From assembly GCF_032970905.1 (NCBI RefSeq), contig NZ_JAWJZA010000018.1: a stretch of DNA of 39,051 nucleotides; one strand, written 5' to 3'. Under the pieces are notes generated by a model that was given only the letters and a program-made list of their open reading frames with translations, did no database searches and was not told the origin of the DNA. The translations under genes were made by a program, and so were the position numbers. Positions 6,163-14,487 of this stretch are shown in pieces. This stretch comes from Veillonella absiana (GTDB taxonomy: Bacteria > Bacillota > Negativicutes > Veillonellales > Veillonellaceae). How positions within the stretch are numbered: the stretch's first letter is position 1; each line of letters opens with the position of its first letter.

Positions 6163-8121
6163 CTATCTAACAAAATGTACCGTTATAGCATCCCCAGGGA
6201 ATGCTGCAGAGCCTGGTGCCTCATCTTGAGATATAGCATTACCAGTTCCATCCGGTTTAAAATACAATCCGGCTTCATTGAGCCAGTCACGTACAGCACC
6301 ATATGGGAAGCCTGCAAAATTAGGTAATGTCACTGAACCATCAGAATTTTTAGATGGATTTGGTAGTGTTTGTACTGTAGTAGCTCCTACTTTCACTTCT
6401 TCTTTTACAGAAGGAGAAATCTGATAGTAACGAACTAGTTGACTCATAATGTCCTTAAAAACTGGCGCTGCAATTTGACCACCATAAATGGAACCATTGC
6501 TTGGATCATCAATTGCAACTAGGACTACAAATTTTGGATCCTCTACAGGTCCAAAACCTATGAAGGACGCAATATAGCGGCCATCTAAATAACCACCGTA
6601 TTCGGTATTTAATTTTTGAGCAGTACCTGTTTTACCGCCGAAATGATAACCTTCTACCATCGCCTTGTTACCGCCACCTTCAGATACTTCTTTTTCAAGA
6701 ATATCTACAATAGTAGACGCTACATTTTCAGGAATTGCTTGTCCTTGGGATTCCGTCTGTGTTTCGCTAGCTACAGTTCCATCTGGATTGTTGTAGGCTT
6801 TCACAATATGCGGTTTCATCAAAATACCACCGTTAGCTATAGCCCCAAAGGCACGTACCATTTGAAGTGGCGTTACTGCAATACCTTGACCGATGGACAT
6901 CGACGCTGTATCGATATCCGCCATTTCCTCAGGATTAAAAAGTAATCCCTCACCTTCACCAGGCAGTTCAATACCTGTAGGTTGACCAAAACCATATTTA
7001 TGAACATATTCAGATAAAATTTCTGGTCCCGTTGTCAAACCGAGACGAGCCATGCCGGTATTAATGGAGAATTTTAAAATTTCTAGCAATCGAACCTTGC
7101 CATAACCTTCGCCATTCCAGTTTTGCATAACATGTCCACTGGCCATAATAGAACCAGTATCATTGTATACAGTATCAACGGTCCATTTGCCAGATGCTAA
7201 GGCCGCGGACGCAATGATCGGTTTAAATGTTGAGCCTGGTTCATACAAATTCGTTACTGCGATATTTTTAAAATCCTGTTCCTTACCCTTATCATAATGG
7301 TTTGGATCATACGTCGGACGGTTGGCCATCGCTAAAATTTCACCTGTTTTAGGATCCATAACGATAACACTAGCATGCGCCGGTTTTATATCCACCATGG
7401 CTTGTTCTAAGGCGCGCTCTGCAATAAATTGCACCGTCGCATCAATGGTCAAGGTAACAGATTTACCCTTATCCGGCAAATATTGGGCTAACACGGAACC
7501 AAAAATAGCATTCCCCTTACGGTCAGTCGCCACTACTTCTTTTGTTAGACCTCCTTTGAGTTCATCATCGAGAACCATTTCAAGACCATCTAACCCTTTA
7601 TCTTCAGTACCAACGAATCCCAGTACTTGAGCCGCTAAGTTGCCATTTGGATAATAACGTTTACTTTCCTCGACAAAATTCAAGCCTTCGAGTTTTTCAT
7701 CTTCTATAATTTTTTCAACGGCTTTAGACTTGTCCGGTTCCATCATGCGGTCTAGCCAAACGAAGGCCGTATCTTCTTTTAAATTCTCAACAATAGCTTC
7801 CTTCGAAATTGATACATAGGGAGCCACTAACTCAGCTATATCTTCAGGGTTTTTCTTAAGCATTTGCGGATCTGCATACAGTGATTTTGTAACCACACTC
7901 ATGGCAAGGGGCGATCCGTGACGGTCATAAATCGTACCGCGCGGAGATTGCAATTTGCGATCCACCTGTACTTGACTAAGGTTTTTTGCTTCCAAATCCG
8001 ATGTATCTACGATTTGTAAGAAAAACAATCGCAATACTAACACACCTGCCACCATGATTAAGACAGCGAGCAATCCAAACCCTCTATTATTAAAACGCTG
8101 GGGCCGTGATTTATTATCCAT
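6163..8121 (-). CDS. Class B penicillin-binding protein (FtsI/SpoVD-type transpeptidase) with C-terminal PASTA domain
   Basis: A 652-aa membrane-anchored D,D-transpeptidase that cross-links septal or lateral peptidoglycan. In order it has a cytoplasmic basic N-terminus, one membrane span (about 16-37), a dimerisation/pedestal domain with RGTIYDRHG (61-69), and the transpeptidase domain with S297-TFK (nucleophile Ser297), SIN (352-354) and KTG (497-499). A PASTA-like domain occupies about 600-652. The ATG at 8121 has GGAG 6 nt upstream; a TTG four codons earlier would be read through that site. It lies 46 bp after the CCA-adding enzyme gene. PASTA plus SpoVD-like length suggests the Firmicutes SpoVD/Pbp2B group, but here it is not in a dcw cluster, so the exact paralogue cannot be named. 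Confidence 0.92.
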   Translation of the reverse strand: MDNKSRPQRFNNRGFGLLAVLIMVAGVLVLRLFFLQIVDTSDLEAKNLSQVQVDRKLQSPRGTIYDRHGSPLAMSVVTKSLYADPQMLKKNPEDIAELVAPYVSISKEAIVENLKEDTAFVWLDRMMEPDKSKAVEKIIEDEKLEGLNFVEESKRYYPNGNLAAQVLGFVGTEDKGLDGLEMVLDDELKGGLTKEVVATDRKGNAIFGSVLAQYLPDKGKSVTLTIDATVQFIAERALEQAMVDIKPAHASVIVMDPKTGEILAMANRPTYDPNHYDKGKEQDFKNIAVTNLYEPGSTFKPIIASAALASGKWTVDTVYNDTGSIMASGHVMQNWNGEGYGKVRLLEILKFSINTGMARLGLTTGPEILSEYVHKYGFGQPTGIELPGEGEGLLFNPEEMADIDTASMSIGQGIAVTPLQMVRAFGAIANGGILMKPHIVKAYNNPDGTVASETQTESQGQAIPENVASTIVDILEKEVSEGGGNKAMVEGYHFGGKTGTAQKLNTEYGGYLDGRYIASFIGFGPVEDPKFVVLVAIDDPSNGSIYGGQIAAPVFKDIMSQLVRYYQISPSVKEEVKVGATTVQTLPNPSKNSDGSVTLPNFAGFPYGAVRDWLNEAGLYFKPDGTGNAISQDEAPGSAAFPGDAITVHFVR

Positions 8122-8167
8122 TCTAATCTCCAAACTGAATCCTAAGATTCATGTACCTCTGTTATCT

Positions 8168-9589
8168 CTATTTTTTCTTTTTTAAAAGTCTCTGTAGACG
8201 TCGTTCCGCAGCTATAAGCAATGCGTCTGGATTGTTTTCAATCCTGCCTTCTTGAACTTGCGCTAGCAAGAGCTTTAACATTTCACCTACATTAGGTGCC
8301 ACTAATGTTAGCAATCGTTTATCATAATTTAGATCACTCGTATGGATAGGCATGTGATTACTAATATCTACCATACAATCTCCAAAGGCGAGAGTCCCAT
8401 CTGTAGAGGCATGAGGTTTACCACATCCCATAACATCTGCTGCACATACTTGTGCTAACTGCTGCCAGGCTTCAGTTAGATTCGCCGCATATCGGAATGC
8501 ACCACTACGAGCCTCTTGTCGAGCCCATTTAACGGCATCTGCTTCATTATGGGTGACAAAGTAATGGAACCTCATATGATTTCTCACAATCCATACAACA
8601 CGATCCACAAAAGACTTAGAGTATTCCAAACGGGTCAGCAATTCTCGGGACATATCGGCACCCATTGTATCGTGACCACGATCGGTAAGTCGCCCATTAA
8701 TTATCTCTCGTATTGTTGGCATTCCCTTTGCTACATCATGGAGTAATGCCCCCCAACGAAGAGTAAGATCCGGTTCTGTATGAGCTACCACGGCCAATGT
8801 ATGATACCAACCATCAAAAGTGTGAAATGCTTTTTCCTGTGGCAAATTCACCAAGTGGTATAGTTCTGGCAGAATAGGTATTTGTTCTACCTTGCCATGG
8901 CGTATAGCACGGCAAGAACATTCTGCCAATCTAGATTGAACAAGAATATCTAGACCTTTTGCCACCGCAGGCTCCACCATGAGCTGATCCAGTTCTTGTC
9001 TCACTCGTTCAAGAGACAAACCTTCTACTCTATGAAAAGCGCTAGGCATGGCCTCTAACAAATCTTTATGCGGCAGAAAATCTAATTTTGCTACAAATCG
9101 ACAAGCCCTAAATAAACGTAGTGCATCTTCTTGGAATCTATGTTGTGGATTTCCAATAGTGCGTAAAATCTTATGTTTAATATCATGGCACCCATCTACA
9201 AGATCAATAACATTGCCATCTACATCCATAGCCAAACCATTGACAGTAAAATCGCGGCGCAACACATCTTCCGCTAGTGTAGATGCATAGACTATAGTGT
9301 CTGGTCGATGACTGTCCTCACCATAAGTTTCTTTACGGTAAGTAGCGATCTCATAGCTTTTACCAAGCAAAGATGCAATCACAACACCAAAGGACTTGCC
9401 CACCATACCTGGCGTAGATATATTATGAGATTCTAATACTGCAATGACCTGTTCAGGGTGAGCAGATGTAACAATATCAAAATCATGAGGTTCTATATGC
9501 ATCAAAATATCTCTGACCGCGCCACCTACGATGTACGCTTCATAACCTGCATCCAAAAGATATGACAATATTTGTTTCGCCCCGTCCAT
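8168..9589 (-). CDS. cca: CCA tRNA nucleotidyltransferase with HD domain
   Basis: This 473-aa class II nucleotidyltransferase adds or repairs the 3' CCA of tRNA. The N-terminal head holds GGAVRD (22-27) and PHDFDIVTS with the metal-binding Asp pair. RRDFTVNGLAMD is the neck/template motif (R-D-F-T-x-N). Downstream is a typical poly(A)-polymerase/CCA RNA-binding segment (DALRLFRACRF). The C-terminal half carries an HD phosphohydrolase motif, LLHDVAKG, and RGHD. The eight tRNAs in this window already encode CCA, so here the enzyme is more likely for repair than synthesis. The start MDGAKQ has only a weak G-rich site upstream. The PBP gene follows 46 bp downstream in the same direction. Confidence 0.92.
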   Translation of the reverse strand: MDGAKQILSYLLDAGYEAYIVGGAVRDILMHIEPHDFDIVTSAHPEQVIAVLESHNISTPGMVGKSFGVVIASLLGKSYEIATYRKETYGEDSHRPDTIVYASTLAEDVLRRDFTVNGLAMDVDGNVIDLVDGCHDIKHKILRTIGNPQHRFQEDALRLFRACRFVAKLDFLPHKDLLEAMPSAFHRVEGLSLERVRQELDQLMVEPAVAKGLDILVQSRLAECSCRAIRHGKVEQIPILPELYHLVNLPQEKAFHTFDGWYHTLAVVAHTEPDLTLRWGALLHDVAKGMPTIREIINGRLTDRGHDTMGADMSRELLTRLEYSKSFVDRVVWIVRNHMRFHYFVTHNEADAVKWARQEARSGAFRYAANLTEAWQQLAQVCAADVMGCGKPHASTDGTLAFGDCMVDISNHMPIHTSDLNYDKRLLTLVAPNVGEMLKLLLAQVQEGRIENNPDALLIAAERRLQRLLKKKK

Positions 9590-9740
9590 CGTAGTACCCC
9601 CATCTCATATTTATATCACTCTAATAGGCAATTATATTTCCAACATATTATACTACTTATTAACTAGACTATAACCACATAGTGGATATAATAAGTCCGA
9701 ATTAGCATTCTTCTCTATTTTACTACAAATCGATAAAAGT

Positions 9741-9772
9741 AAAAAGAACGGATATACGCAAAAAGTCCGTTC
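9741..9772 (-). terminator. Terminator of sdaAB-sdaAA
   Basis: GAACGGA (complement of 9766-9772) pairs with TCCGTTC (complement of 9746-9752), followed by TTTTT on the minus strand. The stem begins immediately at the sdaAA stop codon. Confidence 0.85.
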
Positions 9773-10648
9773 CTATAAGGAACGAACTCGTTTTGCAATC
9801 TTTTCACCGGTCAATGTTTTTGCTAACCCTCCATCACTTGTTTCACGAAGTGCTGCTGGCATAGCTCGACCTACTATATTCATTGTTTCAATAACTTCAT
9901 CTGGTGGTATTTGACTTTCAATCCCGGCCATGGCCATTTCCGCTGCAGTTAAAGCATGGGCAGTATACACACCATTACGTTTAATACATGGTACTTCTAC
10001 AAGGCCTGCCACTGGATCGCAGACAAGACCTAATAGATTTTTCATGCAAATAGCCAATGCATTACCTACCTGACGAGGTGTGCCCCCCATCATTTCAACA
10101 ATAGCTCCTGCCGCCATAGCAGAGGCAGTGCCAACTTCGGCTTGACATCCGCCAACAGCACCCGCTACACAAGCGCGATTTGTCACTACATTGCCAATAC
10201 CGGCACCTGTAAGAAATCCACGTACATAATCATCATGGCTCAGATTATAATGCTCACCAACAGCTTTCACACAGCCCGGCATGACACCGCAAGAACCAGC
10301 CGTTGGACAGGCAACGACTTTAAACATTTTTGCATTAGCTTCATTAACGGCAATAGCATAAGTCATAGACTTGTACATTAAATCGCTCATAAATCGCGGT
10401 TGACCTTGTGCTAACAATTGCGCCCCTTGTCCACCAGACATCTCAGATGGTGTCTTACCCGTATTTAGTAGGCCAGCTTGAATGGATTTTTCAAACACTT
10501 GTAATCGAGTATCGATGGCGGCCATAACAGTTTCTACATCATTTTCATAATTTTCTAATTCCGCCTGCAATACTACGTCAGAGAAGGAAATAGAATGTTC
10601 TTCCGCCAAACGGATAATATCCTCAATGGTTTCATACGAATAACTCAT
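9773..10648 (-). CDS. sdaAA: L-serine dehydratase, iron-sulfur type, alpha subunit
   Basis: This 291-aa catalytic subunit of the oxygen-sensitive [4Fe-4S] L-serine deaminase converts L-serine to pyruvate and ammonia. The family signature CPTAGSCGVMPGC is visible at about residues 114-126, with a later CVAGAVGGCQAE and LVCDPVAGLVEVPC supplying the remaining cluster cysteines. Length is normal for the two-subunit (Bacillus/Clostridium) enzyme. AGGAGG sits just before the ATG and overlaps the stop of the beta-subunit gene, with an 8-nt gap, so the two are translationally coupled. Serine deamination fits a lactate/amino-acid-fermenting anaerobe. Confidence 0.96.
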   Translation of the reverse strand: MSYSYETIEDIIRLAEEHSISFSDVVLQAELENYENDVETVMAAIDTRLQVFEKSIQAGLLNTGKTPSEMSGGQGAQLLAQGQPRFMSDLMYKSMTYAIAVNEANAKMFKVVACPTAGSCGVMPGCVKAVGEHYNLSHDDYVRGFLTGAGIGNVVTNRACVAGAVGGCQAEVGTASAMAAGAIVEMMGGTPRQVGNALAICMKNLLGLVCDPVAGLVEVPCIKRNGVYTAHALTAAEMAMAGIESQIPPDEVIETMNIVGRAMPAALRETSDGGLAKTLTGEKIAKRVRSL

Positions 10649-10656
10649 AACTCCTC

Positions 10657-11319
10657 CTACAACACATCAAAGGTCATTAAATCACGTACCCCTGGACATT
10701 TGCGCATATTATCTACTAATTCTGCATCTACAATACTATCAGTAGAAATCACCATTACCGCATCCTTGTGCTTAGCTTTTCTAAACACTCGCATGCCCGC
10801 AATATTAATGTTCGATTCCCCTAATACTTGGGTAACAAGAGAAATCACACCAGGCCTATCCTCATGGAATACAACCACAGTGAACTCATCACCAGTAATC
10901 TCCATATCTACCCCATCCACCTGGGTAATCATAATACGGCCACCACCAAGCGATCGGCCTACAACAGTCATGTGCCGATGGCCTGTATCATACATATCAA
11001 ATTTCACTACATTTGGATGATCCACCTCAAGAGGAGACTCAATAAATTCATAATCCATGTTATCTCTTTTAGCTAATTCATCAGCCACCCGTATACGGGC
11101 ATCATCTTCTTGAAAGCCTAGTAATCCAGCTAATAGGGCCTTATCTGTACCATGCCCTTTGTAGGTTTTTGCAAAAGATCCATATAGGGTTAACTCCACA
11201 CGAGACGGTACACCCCGAAAAATACAATGTGCCATTTTTCCAAGTCTAGCAGCTCCGGCTGTATGTGAGCTAGAGGGACCAATCATAATAGGTCCGATAA
11301 TGTCAAAAATTGTGTTCAT
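10657..11319 (-). CDS. sdaAB: L-serine dehydratase, iron-sulfur type, beta subunit
   Basis: This 220-aa regulatory/beta subunit pairs with the alpha subunit encoded directly downstream. It opens with IIGPIMIGPSSSHTAGAARL, the SDH beta signature, and ends with an ACT domain (about residues 148-220, starting TVVVFHEDRPGVISLVTQVL) expected to bind an amino acid. The ATG is preceded by GAGG at 5 nt. A possible promoter is TTGATA-18-TATATA on the minus strand (complements of 11420-11425 and 11396-11401). Confidence 0.95.
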   Translation of the reverse strand: MNTIFDIIGPIMIGPSSSHTAGAARLGKMAHCIFRGVPSRVELTLYGSFAKTYKGHGTDKALLAGLLGFQEDDARIRVADELAKRDNMDYEFIESPLEVDHPNVVKFDMYDTGHRHMTVVGRSLGGGRIMITQVDGVDMEITGDEFTVVVFHEDRPGVISLVTQVLGESNINIAGMRVFRKAKHKDAVMVISTDSIVDAELVDNMRKCPGVRDLMTFDVL

Positions 11320-11395
11320 AACTACCTCAAATCAACATATTAATCAACATACATCATGTCGCAATATAGGCATTTTGAAAGAGCCTAACGCCTGC

Positions 11396-11425
11396 TATAT
11401 AGCTTTCTTGCTTATAGTATATCAA
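11396..11425 (-). promoter_or_regulatory. Possible promoter of sdaAB-sdaAA
   Basis: TTGATA and TATATA on the minus strand are separated by 18 bp, about 75 bp upstream of the sdaAB start. The region is very A+T rich, so chance matches are likely. Confidence 0.35.
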
Positions 11426-11494
11426 CGAATATATATCTTGTATATATGCACATATGCAGTATATTTGTTCTTGTAGATTATACACGTCAACATA

Positions 11495-11530
11495 TAAAAA
11501 AGCGGCATGCAAATTGCTTTGCACACCGCC
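11495..11530 (-). terminator. Intrinsic terminator of hcp
   Basis: GCGGTGTGCAAA and TTTGCATGCCGC form a 12-bp stem with a 4-nt loop and one mismatch, followed by TTTTTTAT on the minus strand, a few bases after the hcp stop. Confidence 0.9.
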
Positions 11531-11536
11531 TAATAA

Positions 11537-13102
11537 TTAACCCAAGATAGCTTTCAAGTCAGCTTCAGGAGTAGTGATTGGGTGTAATTGGAATTTGTCT
11601 ACCAAAATGCTCAACACATTGCTGGAGAAGAATTTTGGCAAAGAAGGTCCGATGTAGATGTTGCGGATACCCAATGCTAACAATGTTAACAAGATACATA
11701 CCGCTTTTTGTTCGTACCAAGACAATACCAATGTCAATGGAAGATCGTTTACGTCACATTCGAATGCGCCAGCCAATGCTACTGCTACTTGAATAGCGGA
11801 GTAAGCATCGTTACATTGACCCATATCAAGGATACGAGGAATACCGCCGATTTCGCCGATGTTAAGGTCGTTGAAACGGAATTTACCGCAAGCTAATGTC
11901 AATACAACTGTATCTTGTGGAGTTTGTTTTACGAAATCTGTGTAGTAGTTACGGCCTACTTTAGCACCGTCGCAACCGCCCACCAAGAAGAAGTGTTTAA
12001 TAGCGCCAGCTTTTACAGCATCGATTACTGTATCAGCGATACCCAATACTGTACCATGACCGAAACCAGTAGTTACTTCATGACCACCATTGATGCCAGT
12101 GAATTCTTGAGCTTCGGAGAAACCGCCCAATTCAAGAGCACGGTTGATAACTGCACTGAAATCTTTTGTGCCATCATCATTAGTTTCTACATGTGTACAA
12201 CCATCGAAACCTACCATATCTGTAGTGAAGATATTTGCTTTGTAGTTTTCTTTAGGTGGCATGATGCAGTTTGTAGTGAACAAGAATGCGCCAGGAACGT
12301 CAACGAATTCTTTTTGTTGGTTTTGCCATGCAGTACCAAAGTTACCTTTTAATTGAGGGTGTTTTTTCAATTCAGGGTAAGCGTGGCAAGGTAACATTTC
12401 ACCATGAGTATAGATGTTTACGCCTTTGCCGTCAGTTTGCTCCAAGAGCATTTTCAAATCGTGAAGGTCATGACCAGTTACTACGATGAAAGGACCTGGT
12501 TCTACAGTCAAAGGAACTGTTGTAGGTACTGGAGTGCCATAAGTTTCAGTGTTAGCAGCGTCAAGTAATGCCATGCATTTCAAGTTAACATGACCAAATT
12601 CCATCAACAAATTCAACCATTCTTCTGCACTGTGATCTTTAGCCATTTCAACAAGGCCTTTTACGAACCAAGCATCAACGTCTGCATCATCATAGCCGAT
12701 AACAGCTGCATGCCAAGCATACGCAGCCATACCACGCATACCTAATAATAATGTGGAACGAAGGGATACGATATCTTCTTCACCTTTCCAAAGTTGTTCC
12801 CAATCAAAGTTTTGTTGAGTTGGATCGATGCTAGCGTGGCAAGCATTTACTTCATCGATAAATTCTTGTACACGATCTTCAGAGAAGTTTACGTTAGTTA
12901 CGCACATGAACAAGCCTTTTTTCAAGTATTTGATTGCTTCTTTTGTAGTACCTTTAGCTTCACAAGCACGTGCTAACCCAACCAAAGCAGCTGTTAATTC
13001 ATCTTGCAAGTTAGCAACTGGAGCAGTTTTACCGCAAACGCCTTGTACAGTACAGCCCGCTGGTGCTGCAGATTGTTCACATTGATAACAGAACATACTC
13101 AT
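11537..13102 (-). CDS. hcp: Hydroxylamine reductase / hybrid-cluster protein Hcp (class I)
   Basis: A 521-aa cytoplasmic Fe-S protein carrying a cubane and a hybrid Fe-S-O cluster. It is credited with hydroxylamine reduction and, more convincingly, NO reduction to N2O and protein S-nitrosation control. The N-terminus MSMFCYQCEQ has Cys5, Cys8, Cys17 and Cys23, i.e. CX2CX8CX5C, the spacing of strict anaerobes, not the E. coli CX2CX11CX6C pattern. The length indicates class I without the internal deletion of class III. Hybrid-cluster ligands are expected in the GGHE, TTNCIMPP and GQCND regions, all present. AAGGAGG 7 nt upstream sets the start at 13102. No hcr reductase gene is adjacent. A Crp/Fnr-type regulator is divergently encoded. 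Confidence 0.96.
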   Translation of the reverse strand: MSMFCYQCEQSAAPAGCTVQGVCGKTAPVANLQDELTAALVGLARACEAKGTTKEAIKYLKKGLFMCVTNVNFSEDRVQEFIDEVNACHASIDPTQQNFDWEQLWKGEEDIVSLRSTLLLGMRGMAAYAWHAAVIGYDDADVDAWFVKGLVEMAKDHSAEEWLNLLMEFGHVNLKCMALLDAANTETYGTPVPTTVPLTVEPGPFIVVTGHDLHDLKMLLEQTDGKGVNIYTHGEMLPCHAYPELKKHPQLKGNFGTAWQNQQKEFVDVPGAFLFTTNCIMPPKENYKANIFTTDMVGFDGCTHVETNDDGTKDFSAVINRALELGGFSEAQEFTGINGGHEVTTGFGHGTVLGIADTVIDAVKAGAIKHFFLVGGCDGAKVGRNYYTDFVKQTPQDTVVLTLACGKFRFNDLNIGEIGGIPRILDMGQCNDAYSAIQVAVALAGAFECDVNDLPLTLVLSWYEQKAVCILLTLLALGIRNIYIGPSLPKFFSSNVLSILVDKFQLHPITTPEADLKAILG

Positions 13103-13117
13103 TTTAAATCCTCCTTC

Positions 13118-13132
13118 GCGAGACTTTCTCGC
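13118..13132 (-). promoter_or_regulatory. Small hairpin abutting the hcp ribosome binding site
   Basis: GCGAGA and TCTCGC form a 6-bp stem with a 3-nt loop ending just before AAGGAGG in the hcp leader. It could modulate hcp mRNA stability or translation. Confidence 0.45.
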
Positions 13133-13174
13133 CTTCAAGCTTTCGCTTAACCATCATACTATTCATATACTGAC

Positions 13175-13194
13175 AACTAAAATCACATTTAGTT
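13175..13194. promoter_or_regulatory. Palindrome AACTAAA-N6-TTTAGTT in the hcp upstream region
   Basis: A perfect 7-bp inverted repeat with a 6-bp spacer, about 75-90 bp upstream of the hcp start. The geometry is that of a Crp/Fnr-family site, but the half-site differs from the GTAACA palindrome near the regulator gene. In the rest of the 13103-13630 gap I see a 14-bp tandem repeat (13449-13476) and no convincing gene. Confidence 0.45.
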
Positions 13195-13448
13195 ATTGTC
13201 CTTTTTACAAGTATGAGTATACAATAGTGATGTATTAATTTCTGTAGCTTGAGCAACAAAATAAAAAACTTTTTTCTTTTTTACAGATAAATTTGGTTGG
13301 CATCAAGTATAACTTATATAAATTTTATATTGAGAATTATTCTCTCCGTTAAATTCTCCGTTAAATGAAAGTTAGCCTCTACATACCTACCATCATCGAT
13401 TAAACAAAAATGAAAATAGATAGAGTTTTATCTATCTATATTATACTC

Positions 13449-13476
13449 ATTCAATTAGTAAAATTCAATTAGTAAA
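13449..13476. repeat. 14-bp tandem repeat in the hcp/regulator intergenic region
   Basis: ATTCAATTAGTAAA is present twice head-to-tail (13449-13462 and 13463-13476). No function is evident. Confidence 0.8.
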
Positions 13477-13543
13477 ATTGAAATACTTTTTATACATTTA
13501 TCATTGCATTTTCTGAAGGCAACAAACATACAGCTATATTCTG

Positions 13544-13572
13544 TTGACATTCTATTGATATGCTCTTGATAT
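13544..13572 (+). promoter_or_regulatory. Promoter of the Crp/Fnr-family regulator
   Basis: A perfect TTGACA at 13544-13549 is followed after 17 bp by TGATAT (13567-13572, running into ATACT). Predicted transcription would start near 13579, just before the GTAACA palindrome. Confidence 0.65.
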
Positions 13573-13592
13573 ACTAGCACCATACAGCAAAC

Positions 13593-13610
13593 GTAACAGT
13601 TTATTGTTAC
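13593..13610. promoter_or_regulatory. Perfect palindrome GTAACA-N6-TGTTAC, probable operator
   Basis: The 18-bp inverted repeat lies between the predicted promoter and the ribosome binding site of the regulator gene. Crp/Fnr proteins bind two 5-6-bp half-sites about 6 bp apart, so this is a good candidate autoregulatory site. Its position downstream of the predicted start site suggests repression. Confidence 0.6.
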
Positions 13611-13630
13611 ACACTAACAAGGAGGCTCTG

Positions 13631-14356
13631 ATGCAACAACTATTATCTGAAGAGATCATCAAAAAATATTTCAAAACTATCGTGAAATGCCCTCTATTTC
13701 AAAATCTTGGTGAGAGTGAATTACTGGGATACCTCCACAATGCCAGAGTCATTGTGAAAGAATACAGGAAAAATGATTTTATCGCCCTCTCTGGTGATCC
13801 TATGGAAGGCATCGGCGTTATCCTCGAAGGTAGCGCTCTATTAACTCGCGAAAATGTCATGGGCCAACGCGTTATCATGGCGAACTTAGAGGCATCAGCC
13901 ATGTTCGGCGAAGCATTACTTTTCAGCAAGCAAGCCCTATGGCCTGCCACTATCAAAGCCATGAAGGCCAGTAAAATCATGTTCATCCCGCTAGAAACAT
14001 TTATCCAAACATTACCAGATTGCCAACAATGCCAAACCAAAATCCTCTCCAATCTATTGGAGGATTTATCCGAAAAGGCCATGATTCTCACAAAGAAGGT
14101 TCATTACCTCACCTTAAAAGGCATGCGTGAGAAAATCTTCGCCTACCTTACAGACATTTACACCGTGCAACATAGCGAAGAATTAAAATTGCCACACAAC
14201 CGCGAACAAATGGCCGAGGTCCTCAACGTATCCCGTACAGCCCTCAGCCGCGAGCTAGGACGATTACGCGACGAAGGCATTATTGATATCCAAGGTCGGT
14301 CTGTGTCGTTATTGGATTTATCGGTAATCACGGAATTCGGATTTAATAACAACTAA
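13631..14356 (+). CDS. Crp/Fnr-family transcriptional regulator, HcpR-like
   Basis: A 241-aa regulator with an N-terminal cyclic-nucleotide-binding-like domain (about 20-140) and a C-terminal winged HTH: NREQMAEVLNVSRTALSREL is the helix-turn-helix. It lacks the Fnr N-terminal cysteine cluster; the cysteines seen are Cys20, Cys131 and Cys134 (DCQQC). The ATG at 13631 has AAGGAGG 6 nt upstream; an earlier TTG at 13604 overlaps the palindrome and is less likely. It is divergent from hcp. In clostridia, Desulfovibrio and Bacteroidetes, HcpR regulators next to hcp sense NO or nitrosative stress, so the same role is inferred here. A palindrome in its own leader suggests autoregulation. A bidirectional terminator follows. 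Confidence 0.85.
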   Translation: MQQLLSEEIIKKYFKTIVKCPLFQNLGESELLGYLHNARVIVKEYRKNDFIALSGDPMEGIGVILEGSALLTRENVMGQRVIMANLEASAMFGEALLFSKQALWPATIKAMKASKIMFIPLETFIQTLPDCQQCQTKILSNLLEDLSEKAMILTKKVHYLTLKGMREKIFAYLTDIYTVQHSEELKLPHNREQMAEVLNVSRTALSRELGRLRDEGIIDIQGRSVSLLDLSVITEFGFNNN

Positions 14357-14372
14357 ATTTTCTGCAAATAAT

Positions 14373-14431
14373 AAAACGGACTTAGATGGCTGATACATCA
14401 ACGGTATCAAACATCTAAGTCCGTTTTTTTT
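14373..14431. terminator. Bidirectional terminator between the regulator and the convergent membrane-protein gene
   Basis: Arms 14373-14388 and 14412-14427 are perfectly complementary over 16 bp, and the loop contains a second small stem (TGATAC/GTATCA). A T8 run follows on the plus strand and TTTTATTATT on the minus strand, so it can end both convergent transcripts. Confidence 0.9.
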
Positions 14432-14487
14432 AATTGCTATAGCTATTCATCCAACTAGCTTTCACCAGTCAACAGTCGATTACCCTA

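Noticed and set aside
13604..13630. Upstream TTG start for the Crp/Fnr regulator
   Set aside because: It overlaps the palindrome and the ribosome binding site; the ATG at 13631 is preceded by AAGGAGG.
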